IMG/VR virus record: IMGVR_UViG_3300031746_000019
Span: 1 to 58,517 of that record
Direction: 5' to 3' (one strand)
Source: a virus
DNA length: 58,517 nt
The position numbers and the translations under genes were made by a program. Below are positions 6,037 to 15,052 of this stretch, in pieces (within the stretch, counting starts at the first letter, position 1; each line of letters begins with the position of its first letter). The notes under the pieces are model-generated. The model ran no database searches. It was not told the DNA's origin and saw only the letters and a program-made list of their open reading frames with translations.

Positions 6037-7992
6037 CTAGCCCTTCGCCGCCGCCCAAGAAAATCCCCGACCTGCTTCCGCTGACAAAGGCACAAGTAGC
6101 TCTTCACCTAGTGGATGCTCCATGTGCTGCTGGATGATGGGTGCCGCCTCATCGACGGTCTCTTCGGGAATCTCGAAGATGAGCTCGTCATGGATTTGAA
6201 GAAGCATCTCTACTCCTAGGTCCTTCAGGCGTTGGTCAGCCTCACACCTGAGCATGGCCATGACGATGACGTCACGGGCAGAACCTTGGATGATCGAGTT
6301 GACGCTTTGCCTCTCCGCCTGTGCCAGGTTCTTCTTGGCCGTGCCAGGCAGATTCCACCGCGTCATCTTGTCCAGCATGGTGCCGATGGCGTGTAGCTCG
6401 TGGAATCTTCGTGGCCTGCCGAGAAGGGTCTCGACCATGGCGTGATCGAGGATGAAGTTCTTGGTCCCGTCGATGAACCGCTCTACGTTGGGGTAGGGCT
6501 TGAAGTACCTGCGGATGAGAGCTTTGGCATCATCAATAGAGATGCCCAGCGTCTCCCCCAGGGCTCTCGGTCCTTCTCCGTAATTTAGCGCAAAACCCAA
6601 GGTCTTAGCAGCTTGCCTGGCCAAGACCATCTTCTTCTCGAGATCGCTTAGGTCTACGCCGGACTTCTTCTTCTTGGCTGCGGCTATGATCTCCTCGTAG
6701 GGGTACTCGTACATCAGTGAAGCTGACCCCGTATGGATGTCCCACCCTTTCTTGATGACGTCGATCATGTTGGCGTCTTCGGAGAAGTGGGCCATGAGGC
6801 GCATCTCGAGCTGCGCATAATCTGAGACTAGGAAGATGTGTCCTTCCTTCGGAATGAAGGCGTTGCGCAAACCGAATGGGTCGTTCTCTGACCTAGGTAT
6901 GTTTTGAAGGTTGGGATCTACCGAGCTCTGTCGGCCTGTGACCGTGACATGCTGGGTGAGAGTAGGGTGGATCCGCAGATCTTTATCAATCCACTTGCTC
7001 AGGCCGTCTACATAGGTGCCCTTGATCTTCTGAAGCTCGCGGTACTTGAGCATGAGGGTGGCTGCCTCGATGCCCTTCTTGGACCATGCCTGCAAGCAGC
7101 TTTCGTCCGTGGATGGCTGCCTGTTCCCGCTGTCCCCACCATCAGTCATCTTGATGGGCTCGACGCCGAGCTTCTCGAAGAACAAAGCCCGTACTTGCGG
7201 GGTGCTCTTCAGGTTTAGCTCGTGTCCCGCAATGCGGTTGATCTTCTTGTGGATGCTGTCCATCTCCTTCCCGATCTGCGGAGAGAGGTCGGCCATGTAC
7301 CCAGCATCGATCATTATGCCCCTGCGGCTACACTTATGCAGCACACGGGTGAAGGGCATCTCCACCGCATTGAAGTAGTCCCACAAGACCATGTCACCCG
7401 CGAGGTTGGTCATACCCTCGAGCTTCCCTCGCAAGCAGTGGTAGAGTCGGAAGGTAGCCCAAGCATCGAGAGAGGAGTACGCCTTGGCGCTCTCTGGATT
7501 GTCCCTCATCTCCCGCATCAGTCGTTCAGGGAGAGACTCTCCTCGTTTCCTACCCGAGAAAGCTTCCTTGAACTCGCGCATGTTGAACCCGAGATGATCT
7601 AGGGATGCCTCCTTGAGTCCATGACGACCCTGCCTGTTCTCGTCAACCATCCAGTCCATGACGAGCGTGTCGTAGCAGTCCCCCACGGGGTTACTTACGC
7701 CGGAGTTCTCCAGCATAGCGAAGTCGAAGTTTTGGTTGGTGAAGTACCAGACGATGTTCGGGTTTCTGATCAGCTCTTGCTCCAAGATGCGTAGCATCTC
7801 TTCGGAGAGGCAATAGCGGCTGTCTTCGCTGGGGCAAGCGGACCAGAACAGAACTCGATCTCTGGACCTGTTCAGTCCCGTGGTCTCTGTGTCGACTGCA
7901 CACTCACCCGTATCTTCTATATGGCGGACGAGTCGCATCATCGACTCTGGGTCATCGACCCAGGTCACTGGGGGTACGTATTGGGTCTCCAT
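6037..7992 (-). CDS. polA: Family A DNA polymerase with 3'-5' exonuclease
   Basis: This protein has 651 residues. The proofreading motifs are AVDTETTGL (Exo I), TNQNFDFAML (Exo II) and YSSLDAWATF (Exo III). The polymerase motifs are LVSDYAQLEMRLMAHF (A), RQAAKTLGFALNYGEG (B) and LLQIHDELIFEI (C). The residue equivalent to E. coli Phe762 is Phe. There is no 5'-3' exonuclease domain, as in T7-type phage enzymes. The start has GGAGG four bases upstream. It is the main replicase, working with the neighbouring primase and DnaB-type helicase. Confidence 0.95.
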   Translation of the reverse strand: METQYVPPVTWVDDPESMMRLVRHIEDTGECAVDTETTGLNRSRDRVLFWSACPSEDSRYCLSEEMLRILEQELIRNPNIVWYFTNQNFDFAMLENSGVSNPVGDCYDTLVMDWMVDENRQGRHGLKEASLDHLGFNMREFKEAFSGRKRGESLPERLMREMRDNPESAKAYSSLDAWATFRLYHCLRGKLEGMTNLAGDMVLWDYFNAVEMPFTRVLHKCSRRGIMIDAGYMADLSPQIGKEMDSIHKKINRIAGHELNLKSTPQVRALFFEKLGVEPIKMTDGGDSGNRQPSTDESCLQAWSKKGIEAATLMLKYRELQKIKGTYVDGLSKWIDKDLRIHPTLTQHVTVTGRQSSVDPNLQNIPRSENDPFGLRNAFIPKEGHIFLVSDYAQLEMRLMAHFSEDANMIDVIKKGWDIHTGSASLMYEYPYEEIIAAAKKKKSGVDLSDLEKKMVLARQAAKTLGFALNYGEGPRALGETLGISIDDAKALIRRYFKPYPNVERFIDGTKNFILDHAMVETLLGRPRRFHELHAIGTMLDKMTRWNLPGTAKKNLAQAERQSVNSIIQGSARDVIVMAMLRCEADQRLKDLGVEMLLQIHDELIFEIPEETVDEAAPIIQQHMEHPLGEELLVPLSAEAGRGFSWAAAKG

Positions 7993-8007
7993 CCATCCTC
8001 CGCAAAG

Positions 8008-8036
8008 AAAGGGGGGCCCCGAGGTGGGGCCCCCCC
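8008..8036 (-). terminator. Rho-independent terminator between SSB-like and polymerase genes
   Basis: The minus strand reads GGGGGGCCCC, a five-base loop, then GGGGCCCCCC and TTTCTTT. It lies ten bases after the stop of the SSB-like gene and just before the polymerase ribosome binding site, so it probably reduces rather than ends downstream expression. Confidence 0.7.
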
Positions 8037-8046
8037 TTAGAGTCGA

Positions 8047-9138
8047 CTACTTGTCGTAATCGGCCTCGTCTTCGTACTCCTCCGAGTGCTCCGCTGCATT
8101 CTTGTCATCGGAGCCCCACGGATTCTTGATCTTGAGGATCTTCGCCTGGATGTCGAACGGATCTGCCGCGAAGATCTTCTTGAACTCGAACGGCTTGCAC
8201 ATCTCCTCGAGATCCTTGGGGATGTCAGCCGCTTCCCAGCGGGGGATCTGGATGCTGGACTGGGTGCCCTCTCCCTGACGCTTGATCTCCAGGTTGCAGT
8301 CGAAGATTGATAGCGGGGTAGGGTCTTTGCATTTGTCGCACTCGACCTGCTGAAGGAGCATCCCCACGTGCTTGCACTCGGGGCACGGACGTTTCCGAGC
8401 CACGAAGCTGGAGATGTCCTTCGGCTTCATGTCGGTGGTGTTGAGGTCGACGACGGGGTGCGCGCACTCTTCGCACTCGTAGGTTGCGACCTCGAGACGC
8501 CCGCCACAGCTGGCACATTCCTTCTCGATCTCCTGGACGAAGCCAGCGAGCTCATTCATATGCCCAGAGCCGACGCTCCAGTGGACGTGCTTTCCGAAAA
8601 CCTTCTCGAAATCCGCCTTGCAGTGGGGACAGCGCCGGCCTTCGCAGAGCACCTTGTTCAGGGCCTGCTTGCCAGCGTTCTTCCCCTTCTTGTGCATGAT
8701 CGGTTTGCCGTCCTTGTCCTCTGCCGGTACGTTGTGGTACCAGGCGAGGTGGAGGCCGTTGAATGCGTGGCTCATACGCCAGGAGACGTCTTCAGCGCCG
8801 TTCTCTCTCTCTCGGCATCCGAGACACTTCCCACCCACTGCCGTGAGCTCGCCGTCCACGATCTGGTAGGTCTTGCTGCACATGAAGCCTCGGTTGGCTC
8901 GCTTCGCGAAGTGCTCCACGTAGGGGAAGTACTCCGTCTCTTCTCCCTCGAAGTTGACGTAGCTGCCTGGGAGAAGACGGAAGGACGTGGTGACGTTCTG
9001 GGGAGGAGCCCACCTGTTCCTCCAGCGCATGCCGAGGGCCCCGCCTCCCCCGCCTCCCCCGCTCTCTGCTCTGCGGGTGGTGTACCCGAGAACTCGTTGA
9101 CCGAACGAAGTTGACTTCTTGCTAGGTGAGAACTGCAT
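8047..9138 (-). CDS. Putative single-stranded DNA-binding protein with several zinc motifs
   Basis: This protein has 363 residues. The N-terminal 40 residues are basic and Gly-rich. The middle carries at least four CxxC pairs (CLGC, CPHC, CASC, CEEC, CPEC, CDKC). The C-terminus is strongly acidic and ends EEYEDEADYDK, as in gp32- and SSB-type proteins, where the acidic tail recruits partners. It sits between primase and polymerase, where phages usually encode their SSB. GGAGG lies four bases before the ATG. The SSB role is inferred from context and tail; the zinc-rich middle is unlike the standard OB-fold proteins. Confidence 0.6.
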   Translation of the reverse strand: MQFSPSKKSTSFGQRVLGYTTRRAESGGGGGGGALGMRWRNRWAPPQNVTTSFRLLPGSYVNFEGEETEYFPYVEHFAKRANRGFMCSKTYQIVDGELTAVGGKCLGCRERENGAEDVSWRMSHAFNGLHLAWYHNVPAEDKDGKPIMHKKGKNAGKQALNKVLCEGRRCPHCKADFEKVFGKHVHWSVGSGHMNELAGFVQEIEKECASCGGRLEVATYECEECAHPVVDLNTTDMKPKDISSFVARKRPCPECKHVGMLLQQVECDKCKDPTPLSIFDCNLEIKRQGEGTQSSIQIPRWEAADIPKDLEEMCKPFEFKKIFAADPFDIQAKILKIKNPWGSDDKNAAEHSEEYEDEADYDK

Positions 9139-10126
9139 GTTGCCTCCACGTGTGCCAGTCTGTCGCTGCGTCTAGGACGCCAAAGAGTGCTGGCTGATCG
9201 AGGTTATCCGGCTGCGTCTCTCCCTCTACCCACTCCGGATAGGTTACACAAAGTATCCTGAGTCCGTACCTCAAGAGCCTCTTGCCTACGGATAGCATGC
9301 CCTCCTTTCCGGCCTTATCGTTGTCCAAGAACAGGATGACGGTTCCTCCGAGACGTGAGAAGATCCGTTCCTGCGCTCGAGTCAGACTGCTCCCCTGCAA
9401 GGCTACTACATTCTCAATGTCATTCTGAAGTAACCAGATGCAGGCCTTATAGCCCTCAACAACGATCACTGTATCAAGTTCCCCGTAGAAGGCCAAGGGG
9501 TAGACATTGTGACCGTTCCAGAGGAAGTTGTGGCTCTTGATGTCGTAGCGTTCATACCGCGCCCGAACCTCCGCGTCATCAGGAGCAAAGCGCATAATGT
9601 CCTTGGATTTGTACACCTTGTACCGTTCTGGAGCCCCGGTTACAGACCTGCCCGTCAGCCCAACCAGCCTCCCATTGAGGTCTCGAATCGGGTAGATGAT
9701 TCGCATCTCTTCCCGGTCGAATCCCACCTCTAGATGCTTGAGGAGCTTTGGGTCAAATCCATCCCGAACCAGGTCAGTCGGACAGTACTGGAAGACACCA
9801 AGGATACTTTCGTTCAGGAAGTGCTCCCCATATCCAGCACCCTTGGTCGGGTCGGGTCGGTACTTCTTGGGGGCACTGGCTTCGGCCTCGAGGATGGCAT
9901 CAATTTGTACCGATGGGGCTCCCATCTTCCGTAAGAACTGAGGGAAGGTCCCACTTGTCTTGCAGGTGTGGCAGAAGAAGAGTCCGTTTTCGAGGTTGAT
10001 GTAGAAGGAGGGCTTCTTCTCCTGCCCTCCCTTGTGAAAGGGGCAGGGCCCGCCGATGTTGTTGGGCCCCGACATGCGGACGAAGCGTAAGTGCTTCTTG
10101 GCCGCCTGGTAGATCGCCTCTCTCAC
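9122..10126 (-). CDS. DNA primase (CHC2 zinc finger plus Toprim)
   Basis: The protein has 334 residues. The zinc finger residues are C28, H31, C52 and C55 (CPFHKG ... CHTCKTSG). The Toprim domain shows VIVVEGYKACIWLL and VILFLDNDKAGKEG, the conserved glutamate and DxD metal residues. It is shorter than bacterial DnaG and lacks its C-terminal helicase-binding domain. The ATG overlaps the stop of the DnaB-type helicase gene, so the primase and helicase are translationally coupled. Confidence 0.93.
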   Translation of the reverse strand: MREAIYQAAKKHLRFVRMSGPNNIGGPCPFHKGGQEKKPSFYINLENGLFFCHTCKTSGTFPQFLRKMGAPSVQIDAILEAEASAPKKYRPDPTKGAGYGEHFLNESILGVFQYCPTDLVRDGFDPKLLKHLEVGFDREEMRIIYPIRDLNGRLVGLTGRSVTGAPERYKVYKSKDIMRFAPDDAEVRARYERYDIKSHNFLWNGHNVYPLAFYGELDTVIVVEGYKACIWLLQNDIENVVALQGSSLTRAQERIFSRLGGTVILFLDNDKAGKEGMLSVGKRLLRYGLRILCVTYPEWVEGETQPDNLDQPALFGVLDAATDWHTWRQHAVLT

Positions 10127-11628
10127 TTCTTCGCCTTCCTACTGGGCTTGACGTGCTTGAGCCCCTCCCATGCCTTACGGGCGAGGTTCGCGTGGGCAGC
10201 ACGTGTGGTTGGCTCCTTCTCTTCTTTCTGGTCCTTGAAGAATTCCCTCATCTCCCCGTAGTCCGAAAAGATGACAGGCTGGAGAACAGGGTTCCCCTTT
10301 CGGTCGAGAACTACCACTCCGTCTGCGTCCATCTTCTGGGTGAGGATGCTTCCGAAGTCAGAAGCCGCGTTCCCATGCACAGGGAACCCCGTCATGTTGA
10401 TTTCTCGGGATGCCGTGATGGCTAGCGCGAGCTCGTTCACTTCTTTATCCGGTGTGGATCTCTTGATGATCTCTATCGCTAGATCACAGTCCATGCCGAA
10501 GGAGTCGGAGAACGCGATGTTCCGTACTGACTTGCCCTCCGAATCCTCACTGTCCCTGTTGGCTTGATTGGTACCCATGACGGGGATGTTGAAATCCAGA
10601 GCCAGGTCTTTGATGTCCTGAGAGATGGCTGTCTGGTTGCCCCACTTGATGGAGCGCTTGTTCTCCCGGTCGTCCTTCATCAGGTACATGGCGTCCACGT
10701 AGAGATTGTCGGGTCGGTGGTCCTTCACCTTCTCCCGCAACCCCATGACGCCACCACCGTCTGGGTCAGCCCGATCGCTGGTGACAATCAAGCCCTTGTT
10801 CTTTCCCGTTTCGATGGCACAGATGCCCTCGTCCGTCTTCATTGTGTCGAGGTAGGAATAGAACCTATCCTCCATGGTTCCACCCTCGGGTACAGGGATG
10901 GATTTCATGCTCCCGTGCTTGAACGCGGTGTAGGGACAGCGAATGAGGATGCAGATGCAGCGGTTCATGATCTGTTGTGGCGTCATCTCCCGCGTACAGA
11001 TTAGAACTCTGCGGCTGGCTCGATCGTAGGCGTGGCAAGCACAGGCCAGAAGCAGCCACGTCTTCATCGACTTTGGTCGTCCGTAAAGGATCACGAACTC
11101 CCCATCCAGCATCCCACCTGTCTCGTAGTTCAGAACCTCCCACGGGTATGGGATGCCCAGATACCCATCGTTGTCTCGGTAGGCCTCATAGGCTTGACGT
11201 ACCTGGTCTACGGATGCGGATAGCTCGTAGTCCTCACTGACTCTGCGATGCTTGGCCAGCTCTGCGTACCTCTTCCCGAGGTACTTGATGGCCTCATCAG
11301 GCTTGTCTGCCATGTCCCCCAGTTCACCGGCCAGCACATTGATTTGAGTAGTCACGTAGCCGGAGAGGAATTCCTCCACCAAGGACTGGACAGTGGAGCG
11401 TTCCTTACGGGGAAAGTCCTCCTTTGGAAAGTCCCTCTCGATCAGCGCGAGACTGGGGACCTCCCCGTTGGTCTCTCGGCTGTTGTAGAAGGACAAGATG
11501 CGCTTGAAGATCCCCTTGGCTCCATCTCCCTGGAAGTGACTGACAGTGATCTTCTTGTCGATGAGTGGACGAAGGTCTCCGACCTCGAGCACCTTCGATA
11601 GGAGTCTGATCTCTACAGAGGCTGTCAT
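10123..11628 (-). CDS. DnaB-type replicative helicase
   Basis: The protein has 501 residues. A helical N-terminal domain (about 1-130) is followed by a RecA-fold ATPase. EFVILYGRPKSMKTWLLLAC holds the Walker A, RRVLICTREMT the motif 1a region, DNLYVDAMYLM the Walker B, and GTNQANRDSE the H3/Q motif. The C-terminus is Lys-rich. The ATG follows TAGGAGG, which contains the stop of the upstream gene. It forms a hexamer that opens the fork on the lagging strand and works with the coupled primase. Confidence 0.92.
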   Translation of the reverse strand: MTASVEIRLLSKVLEVGDLRPLIDKKITVSHFQGDGAKGIFKRILSFYNSRETNGEVPSLALIERDFPKEDFPRKERSTVQSLVEEFLSGYVTTQINVLAGELGDMADKPDEAIKYLGKRYAELAKHRRVSEDYELSASVDQVRQAYEAYRDNDGYLGIPYPWEVLNYETGGMLDGEFVILYGRPKSMKTWLLLACACHAYDRASRRVLICTREMTPQQIMNRCICILIRCPYTAFKHGSMKSIPVPEGGTMEDRFYSYLDTMKTDEGICAIETGKNKGLIVTSDRADPDGGGVMGLREKVKDHRPDNLYVDAMYLMKDDRENKRSIKWGNQTAISQDIKDLALDFNIPVMGTNQANRDSEDSEGKSVRNIAFSDSFGMDCDLAIEIIKRSTPDKEVNELALAITASREINMTGFPVHGNAASDFGSILTQKMDADGVVVLDRKGNPVLQPVIFSDYGEMREFFKDQKEEKEPTTRAAHANLARKAWEGLKHVKPSRKAKK

Positions 11629-11631
11629 ACG

Positions 11632-11940
11632 TTAGCCTCCTAGCCTGATGCAGACGATGGCCCCTTTGCTGTAGATGTGGCGTTTCCCGCCTTCTGTGAG
11701 ATCGGGGCTGATGCAGATGTTGTAGCGGTCAGTCCACAACAGTAGGCCTTGTACCTCCCTGCCAGTCAGGAGGTCGACATTTACGACCTTGCCGAGCCAG
11801 TTCCTGATCTCTGCGTGCCAGTTGTCGTGCACGTTGAGTAGGTCTTTGAGCGCCTTCACCTCTTTCTCTAGGTGATCGTGTCTGTCTTTCTGGCCTTGGA
11901 CTTTCTTCGCCAGCCCATCCAGTGTCAGCTTCTGCGGCAT
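11632..11940 (-). CDS. Sm/Hfq-like small protein with N-terminal coiled coil
   Basis: The protein has 102 residues from an ATG at 11940 with GGAG five bases upstream; a longer open frame exists but lacks a site. Residues 1-45 are a charged coiled coil. The second half (VVNVDLLTGREVQGLLLWTD, then IYSKGAIVCIRL) matches the pattern of an Sm fold: a strand with a bulky turn (GREVQG), then a final Y-x-K/H-x-A-I strand resembling the Hfq Sm2 motif. If right, it could bind RNA. The match is by eye and the coiled-coil extension is atypical. Confidence 0.5.
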   Translation of the reverse strand: MPQKLTLDGLAKKVQGQKDRHDHLEKEVKALKDLLNVHDNWHAEIRNWLGKVVNVDLLTGREVQGLLLWTDRYNICISPDLTEGGKRHIYSKGAIVCIRLGG

Positions 11941-11974
11941 GTGTTCTCCGAGGAAAGGGGGAAGGGAAAGCATC

Positions 11975-12014
11975 ACCACTAGCCCCGTGTGCGTCAATCG
12001 CTAGGGCTAGTGGT
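11975..12014 (-). terminator. Hairpin, likely terminator after the DUF932-like gene
   Basis: An 11-base perfect inverted repeat ACCACTAGCCC / GGGCTAGTGGT encloses an 18-base loop and is followed on the minus strand by GATGCTTTCCC. It occupies the gap between the DUF932-like gene and the Sm-like gene. The tail is only modestly T-rich. Confidence 0.5.
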
Positions 12015-12038
12015 GGCTACTGAACTGGCTACTAGGGA

Positions 12039-13166
12039 CTAGTGAGCGTGCTTCTGAAGGATGCGTCCGCCGAGTGCCTCGAACTCGAAACGCTGATCCA
12101 TGTCGTCGTAGGCTTGGGCCGTACGGGTGATCGCCTGAATCACGCCATAGACGGTCTTGAGGGGTTCCTGGTTCTCGAAGGTCTTGACCACCGCATCTCG
12201 GAAGTGCTTGGGCACGTCGAGTTTCTTCAGCTCGATCTCGATGAACTCAGCCGGGTTCTCGATCTCCCGGGCCTGCGCGGCGACCAGATCTCTGCGGGTG
12301 TCTTCCCAGCGTACGGGGGCATGCTCGAACACTTCCTTGAGCTGACGATCGAGCTCGACATCCTCGATGGGGCGGTGCTGGCGATACATCATGCGGCTGT
12401 CGCCCGTGGTGATCATGAGCCCATTGAGGCAGACCAGACGGAAGGAGAACTCGTCGATGGTGATGGCGGTGTAGCCGACCTCGGAGTTGCGGATGTGAAA
12501 GCCGGGGTATACGAAGTCGTTCTCCGGGAGCTTGCCCTCCATGTGAGCGATCTCGTACCACCTGCGGACCTCTGCGTCCGAGTGGTCCCTCTTGATGGGA
12601 CCGAGGTCGATGGCGTCTCCGACCAGGGTGTAGTGCTGGCTGTGATCCGTGCCCCAGCCACCCTTCTTGTGGAGGTGGTTGTGCATGAAGTTGAGGTCGG
12701 AGACCTGGGAGCCGAACTGCCGCTCGAGCCGATCGAAGATGCGCTCGTCATCGATGGGATGGTAGGTTGGACCGAGGACTGCGCGCATGTACCCATCGCA
12801 GTTCTTGACCCCCGGTGCTTCCTTTCGGAAGCGGGAGGTTCTGATCTTCCTGACGTCTCCCGTCTTGGCGAAGCGCCTCTGGATTTCCTCCTGGACGACT
12901 TTGTGATCGACCACCTTGGGGTTGAACCACTTGTCCCACTGGATGCCGAGGGCAGAACCGAGCTGCTTCCTTGCCCAGTCCGTCATGACGAAGGTACCGA
13001 GATGGGGCACCTCCATGCCCAGCTCTGGGGTGACGCGGATGTCGGCCATGTTGATGACCACGTCCGGGTTCTTCAGCGAATGCTGCTCCCCGACTTGCTT
13101 CCGTACGTCGTCAAACTTGATCAGCTTCCTCGTGTCCTGAAGACGCAAGCCCGCTCTCTGAATCAT
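12039..13166 (-). CDS. DUF932-like phage/plasmid protein
   Basis: This protein has 375 residues from the ATG at 13166, preceded by GGGAG. The region GFHIRNSEVGYTAITIDEFS followed by FRLVCLNGLMI is the hallmark of the DUF932 family found in phages and plasmids, whose biochemical role is not established. Upstream parts (GDVRKIRTSRFRKE) are basic. A GTG at 13187 is possible but poorly placed. The start lies inside the end of the previous gene. Confidence 0.7.
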   Translation of the reverse strand: MIQRAGLRLQDTRKLIKFDDVRKQVGEQHSLKNPDVVINMADIRVTPELGMEVPHLGTFVMTDWARKQLGSALGIQWDKWFNPKVVDHKVVQEEIQRRFAKTGDVRKIRTSRFRKEAPGVKNCDGYMRAVLGPTYHPIDDERIFDRLERQFGSQVSDLNFMHNHLHKKGGWGTDHSQHYTLVGDAIDLGPIKRDHSDAEVRRWYEIAHMEGKLPENDFVYPGFHIRNSEVGYTAITIDEFSFRLVCLNGLMITTGDSRMMYRQHRPIEDVELDRQLKEVFEHAPVRWEDTRRDLVAAQAREIENPAEFIEIELKKLDVPKHFRDAVVKTFENQEPLKTVYGVIQAITRTAQAYDDMDQRFEFEALGGRILQKHAH

Positions 13167-13446
13167 TCTCGTTCTCCCTTCCGGCACCCTTGAAGTGTCG
13201 GGGTAGTAGATCGTCCTCCATGGATTGGGTCGCCTGGTTCAGCAACTCCAAGGTACGTTTGCTCCAGATGGCCGGATCGGTGGCCGTACAACGGCCATGT
13301 GTTTTGATGGAACCATCCTGGTTCTTCTCCAAGGTGGCATAGACCACCTCCAAGGCGGCCCATTTCTTATTTGGGTCATTCGTTCGTAGCGTGAGCTCCA
13401 TGATGCACAGCCCATTGATGCGGCATGGGGCCGTGGTGGTGATCAT
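13111..13446 (-). CDS. Hypothetical protein
   Basis: The 111-residue protein has an ATG that overlaps the upstream TGA by four bases (ATGA). The first 75 residues look like a small mixed alpha/beta fold, and the C-terminus is polar and acidic. It runs about 56 bases into the DUF932-like gene. No family recognised. The coupling suggests co-expression with the replication genes. Confidence 0.6.
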   Translation of the reverse strand: MITTTAPCRINGLCIMELTLRTNDPNKKWAALEVVYATLEKNQDGSIKTHGRCTATDPAIWSKRTLELLNQATQSMEDDLLPRHFKGAGRENENDSESGLASSGHEEADQV

Positions 13447-13883
13447 CGGGGGAACTTCCTTGTCTTCTCGCTGCGCCTTGGTGGCTCATCGAGTTCTCGG
13501 GCTGGGGTGCGACCAGCCTTCGGTGGCTCTCCAAGGCCGGAAGAGATCTCCCGTGCGAACTTGTCCATGTGGAGGCCCATCTGTGCTGCCCCCTCCACGG
13601 CCAGGTTCTCAGCCAGGTTTCCTGCGATCTCAGCAGCAGCTTCGATAGCAGCTACCGACTGACCGCAGGTGATGTTGACGGAGACCGTGGACTCCACGGT
13701 CAGCCCCGCCTCTCTGGTGCTGAACCAGTTCTTGAATCCCCTGGTCGCGGTGACACGGGCAGCGCCATCGCCCGCAGGGATTTCGACGTCTCTCGCTCCT
13801 GCCATCTCAGCTCTCCTGATCTCTCTGTCTGCTGTGCGATTCCAGACTCGCGCTGTTCCTGAGTAGGTGGCCTTATTGCCCAT
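13443..13883 (-). CDS. Hypothetical protein
   Basis: The protein has 146 residues. It has an N-terminal basic part, a central Ala-rich helical segment (VAAIEAAAEIAGNLAENLAV) and a basic, Pro-rich C-terminus. The start overlaps the previous gene by 11 bases and has only a weak ribosome binding site. Function unknown. Confidence 0.6.
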   Translation of the reverse strand: MGNKATYSGTARVWNRTADREIRRAEMAGARDVEIPAGDGAARVTATRGFKNWFSTREAGLTVESTVSVNITCGQSVAAIEAAAEIAGNLAENLAVEGAAQMGLHMDKFAREISSGLGEPPKAGRTPARELDEPPRRSEKTRKFPR

Positions 13884-14355
13884 CGTTCACCGGCAGAAGC
13901 GGCAAGATGTAGGCCTTCGGGGAACCTGGAAGTGCAGCAGGAGCCTGTTCCTCCTCGCGGTATGCGTTCTGGACGATCCTCCCATCCACCTCTCCCTGTC
14001 GGGTAAGCTGCTCGAGCAGCTCCTGGTTCAGCTCGTAGACCACCTTCTCGGTCAGTACGAGATCTGCCTGCGCGGAGGGGAGAGTGTTGGAGAGGAACTC
14101 GGCGTCATACCAACGCTTGAATTTCTTCTGTGCCCCCAGCCCATCTATGATGAGCTTGTCCTGGTCCATGCCCCGCAGCTCGTTCTTGACAGAGCGCATG
14201 GCCTCATCCAGGGTCACGTTCCTTCTCTCCACCAGAGTCTCCAGTTCTTGCAAGAGAGCCCTGATGTCTGGGTCGGACATGAACTCCTTCACTGCGTTGT
14301 CCGCTTCTCGGAAACGCTGCACTGCTCGTGTTGCTGCACTTGGTTGGTCAACCAT
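13873..14355 (-). CDS. Hypothetical coiled-coil protein
   Basis: This 160-residue protein starts from the ATG at 14355, chosen because GGAGG lies five bases upstream; another ATG 12 bases earlier lacks a site. It is highly charged and helical throughout (for example SDPDIRALLQELETLVERR), which suggests a coiled-coil or scaffold-like role in the replication cluster. No family recognised. Confidence 0.65.
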   Translation of the reverse strand: MVDQPSAATRAVQRFREADNAVKEFMSDPDIRALLQELETLVERRNVTLDEAMRSVKNELRGMDQDKLIIDGLGAQKKFKRWYDAEFLSNTLPSAQADLVLTEKVVYELNQELLEQLTRQGEVDGRIVQNAYREEEQAPAALPGSPKAYILPLLPVNDGQ

Positions 14356-15052
14356 TTGATCCTCCACGATCTGGCTGCGGAGTCCCGTAGTATGCCTCTC
14401 GCAAGTAGTCGATCACGGAACACGCTAACGCCCAGTCCCCCCAGGATTTGCCCCAGGGGCCCTCGGCACGAAGGTCGTGCGTTCGAAGAAGGAATGCTGT
14501 GTGGTACATGGGGAGGACCGCGTAGCGAAGCTCGGTGTAGCGGCCTGGGAGATGGAGCGTGTGCATCCTCCCACGGACGGAGGCCATCTTCGCTCCCTTG
14601 CTCAGAAGTGCTTGGAAGGGAACCTTCCCAACGGTGATGATGAGAAGTGGGTCTACTAGATAGACCGTTTCCATAAGACGGGTATGGCAGGCAGACCGCT
14701 CATCTTTGTTGGGGAGCCTGTTCTCCGTCTTGGTCCCACCCGTCCGTTCGTCTTTAACTTCCATGGTCGGGCGGCAGCAGACGACATTGGTGATGAAGAG
14801 GTCGGTCTTTCGATCCAGCTTCATACCGTCCAGAAACTCGTTCAGAACCTTTCCTGCGTCTCCCTGGAAAGGTTTCCCGGTTTTGTCTTCCGTAGCACCG
14901 GGTGCTTCTCCTACGATGAGTATGTCCGCTTTGCTGTTCCCTTCCCCGAAGACGACGTTGCTGCGTGTCTCACTGAGCTTGCACCGAGTGCAGTCAGACC
15001 ATTTCTCCTGCAACTCGTAGAGTGGGGATTTCTTCGGGGTCTCTACTGTCAT
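14348..15052 (-). CDS. Uracil-DNA glycosylase, family 4 type
   Basis: This protein has 234 residues. N-terminal CTRC plus later CC and C residues provide an iron-sulphur site as in family 4 and 5 enzymes. Motif 1 is GEAPGATEDKTGKPFQGDAG, CCRPT follows ITNV, and motif 2 is YHTAFLLR, close to the HPAYLLR of the family. Between CCRP and the third cysteine region there is a short polar insertion (KDERTGGTKTEN). It excises uracil from DNA, either for repair or to tune phage DNA synthesis. The start is supported by GGGAG. Confidence 0.88.
   Translation of the reverse strand: MTVETPKKSPLYELQEKWSDCTRCKLSETRSNVVFGEGNSKADILIVGEAPGATEDKTGKPFQGDAGKVLNEFLDGMKLDRKTDLFITNVVCCRPTMEVKDERTGGTKTENRLPNKDERSACHTRLMETVYLVDPLLIITVGKVPFQALLSKGAKMASVRGRMHTLHLPGRYTELRYAVLPMYHTAFLLRTHDLRAEGPWGKSWGDWALACSVIDYLREAYYGTPQPDRGGSNG

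Noticed and set aside
12042-13193. Long plus-strand open frame (383 codons)
   Set aside because: It mirrors the DUF932-like gene on the minus strand, is rich in Val/Leu/Asp from reversed codons, and has no ribosome site or family pattern.
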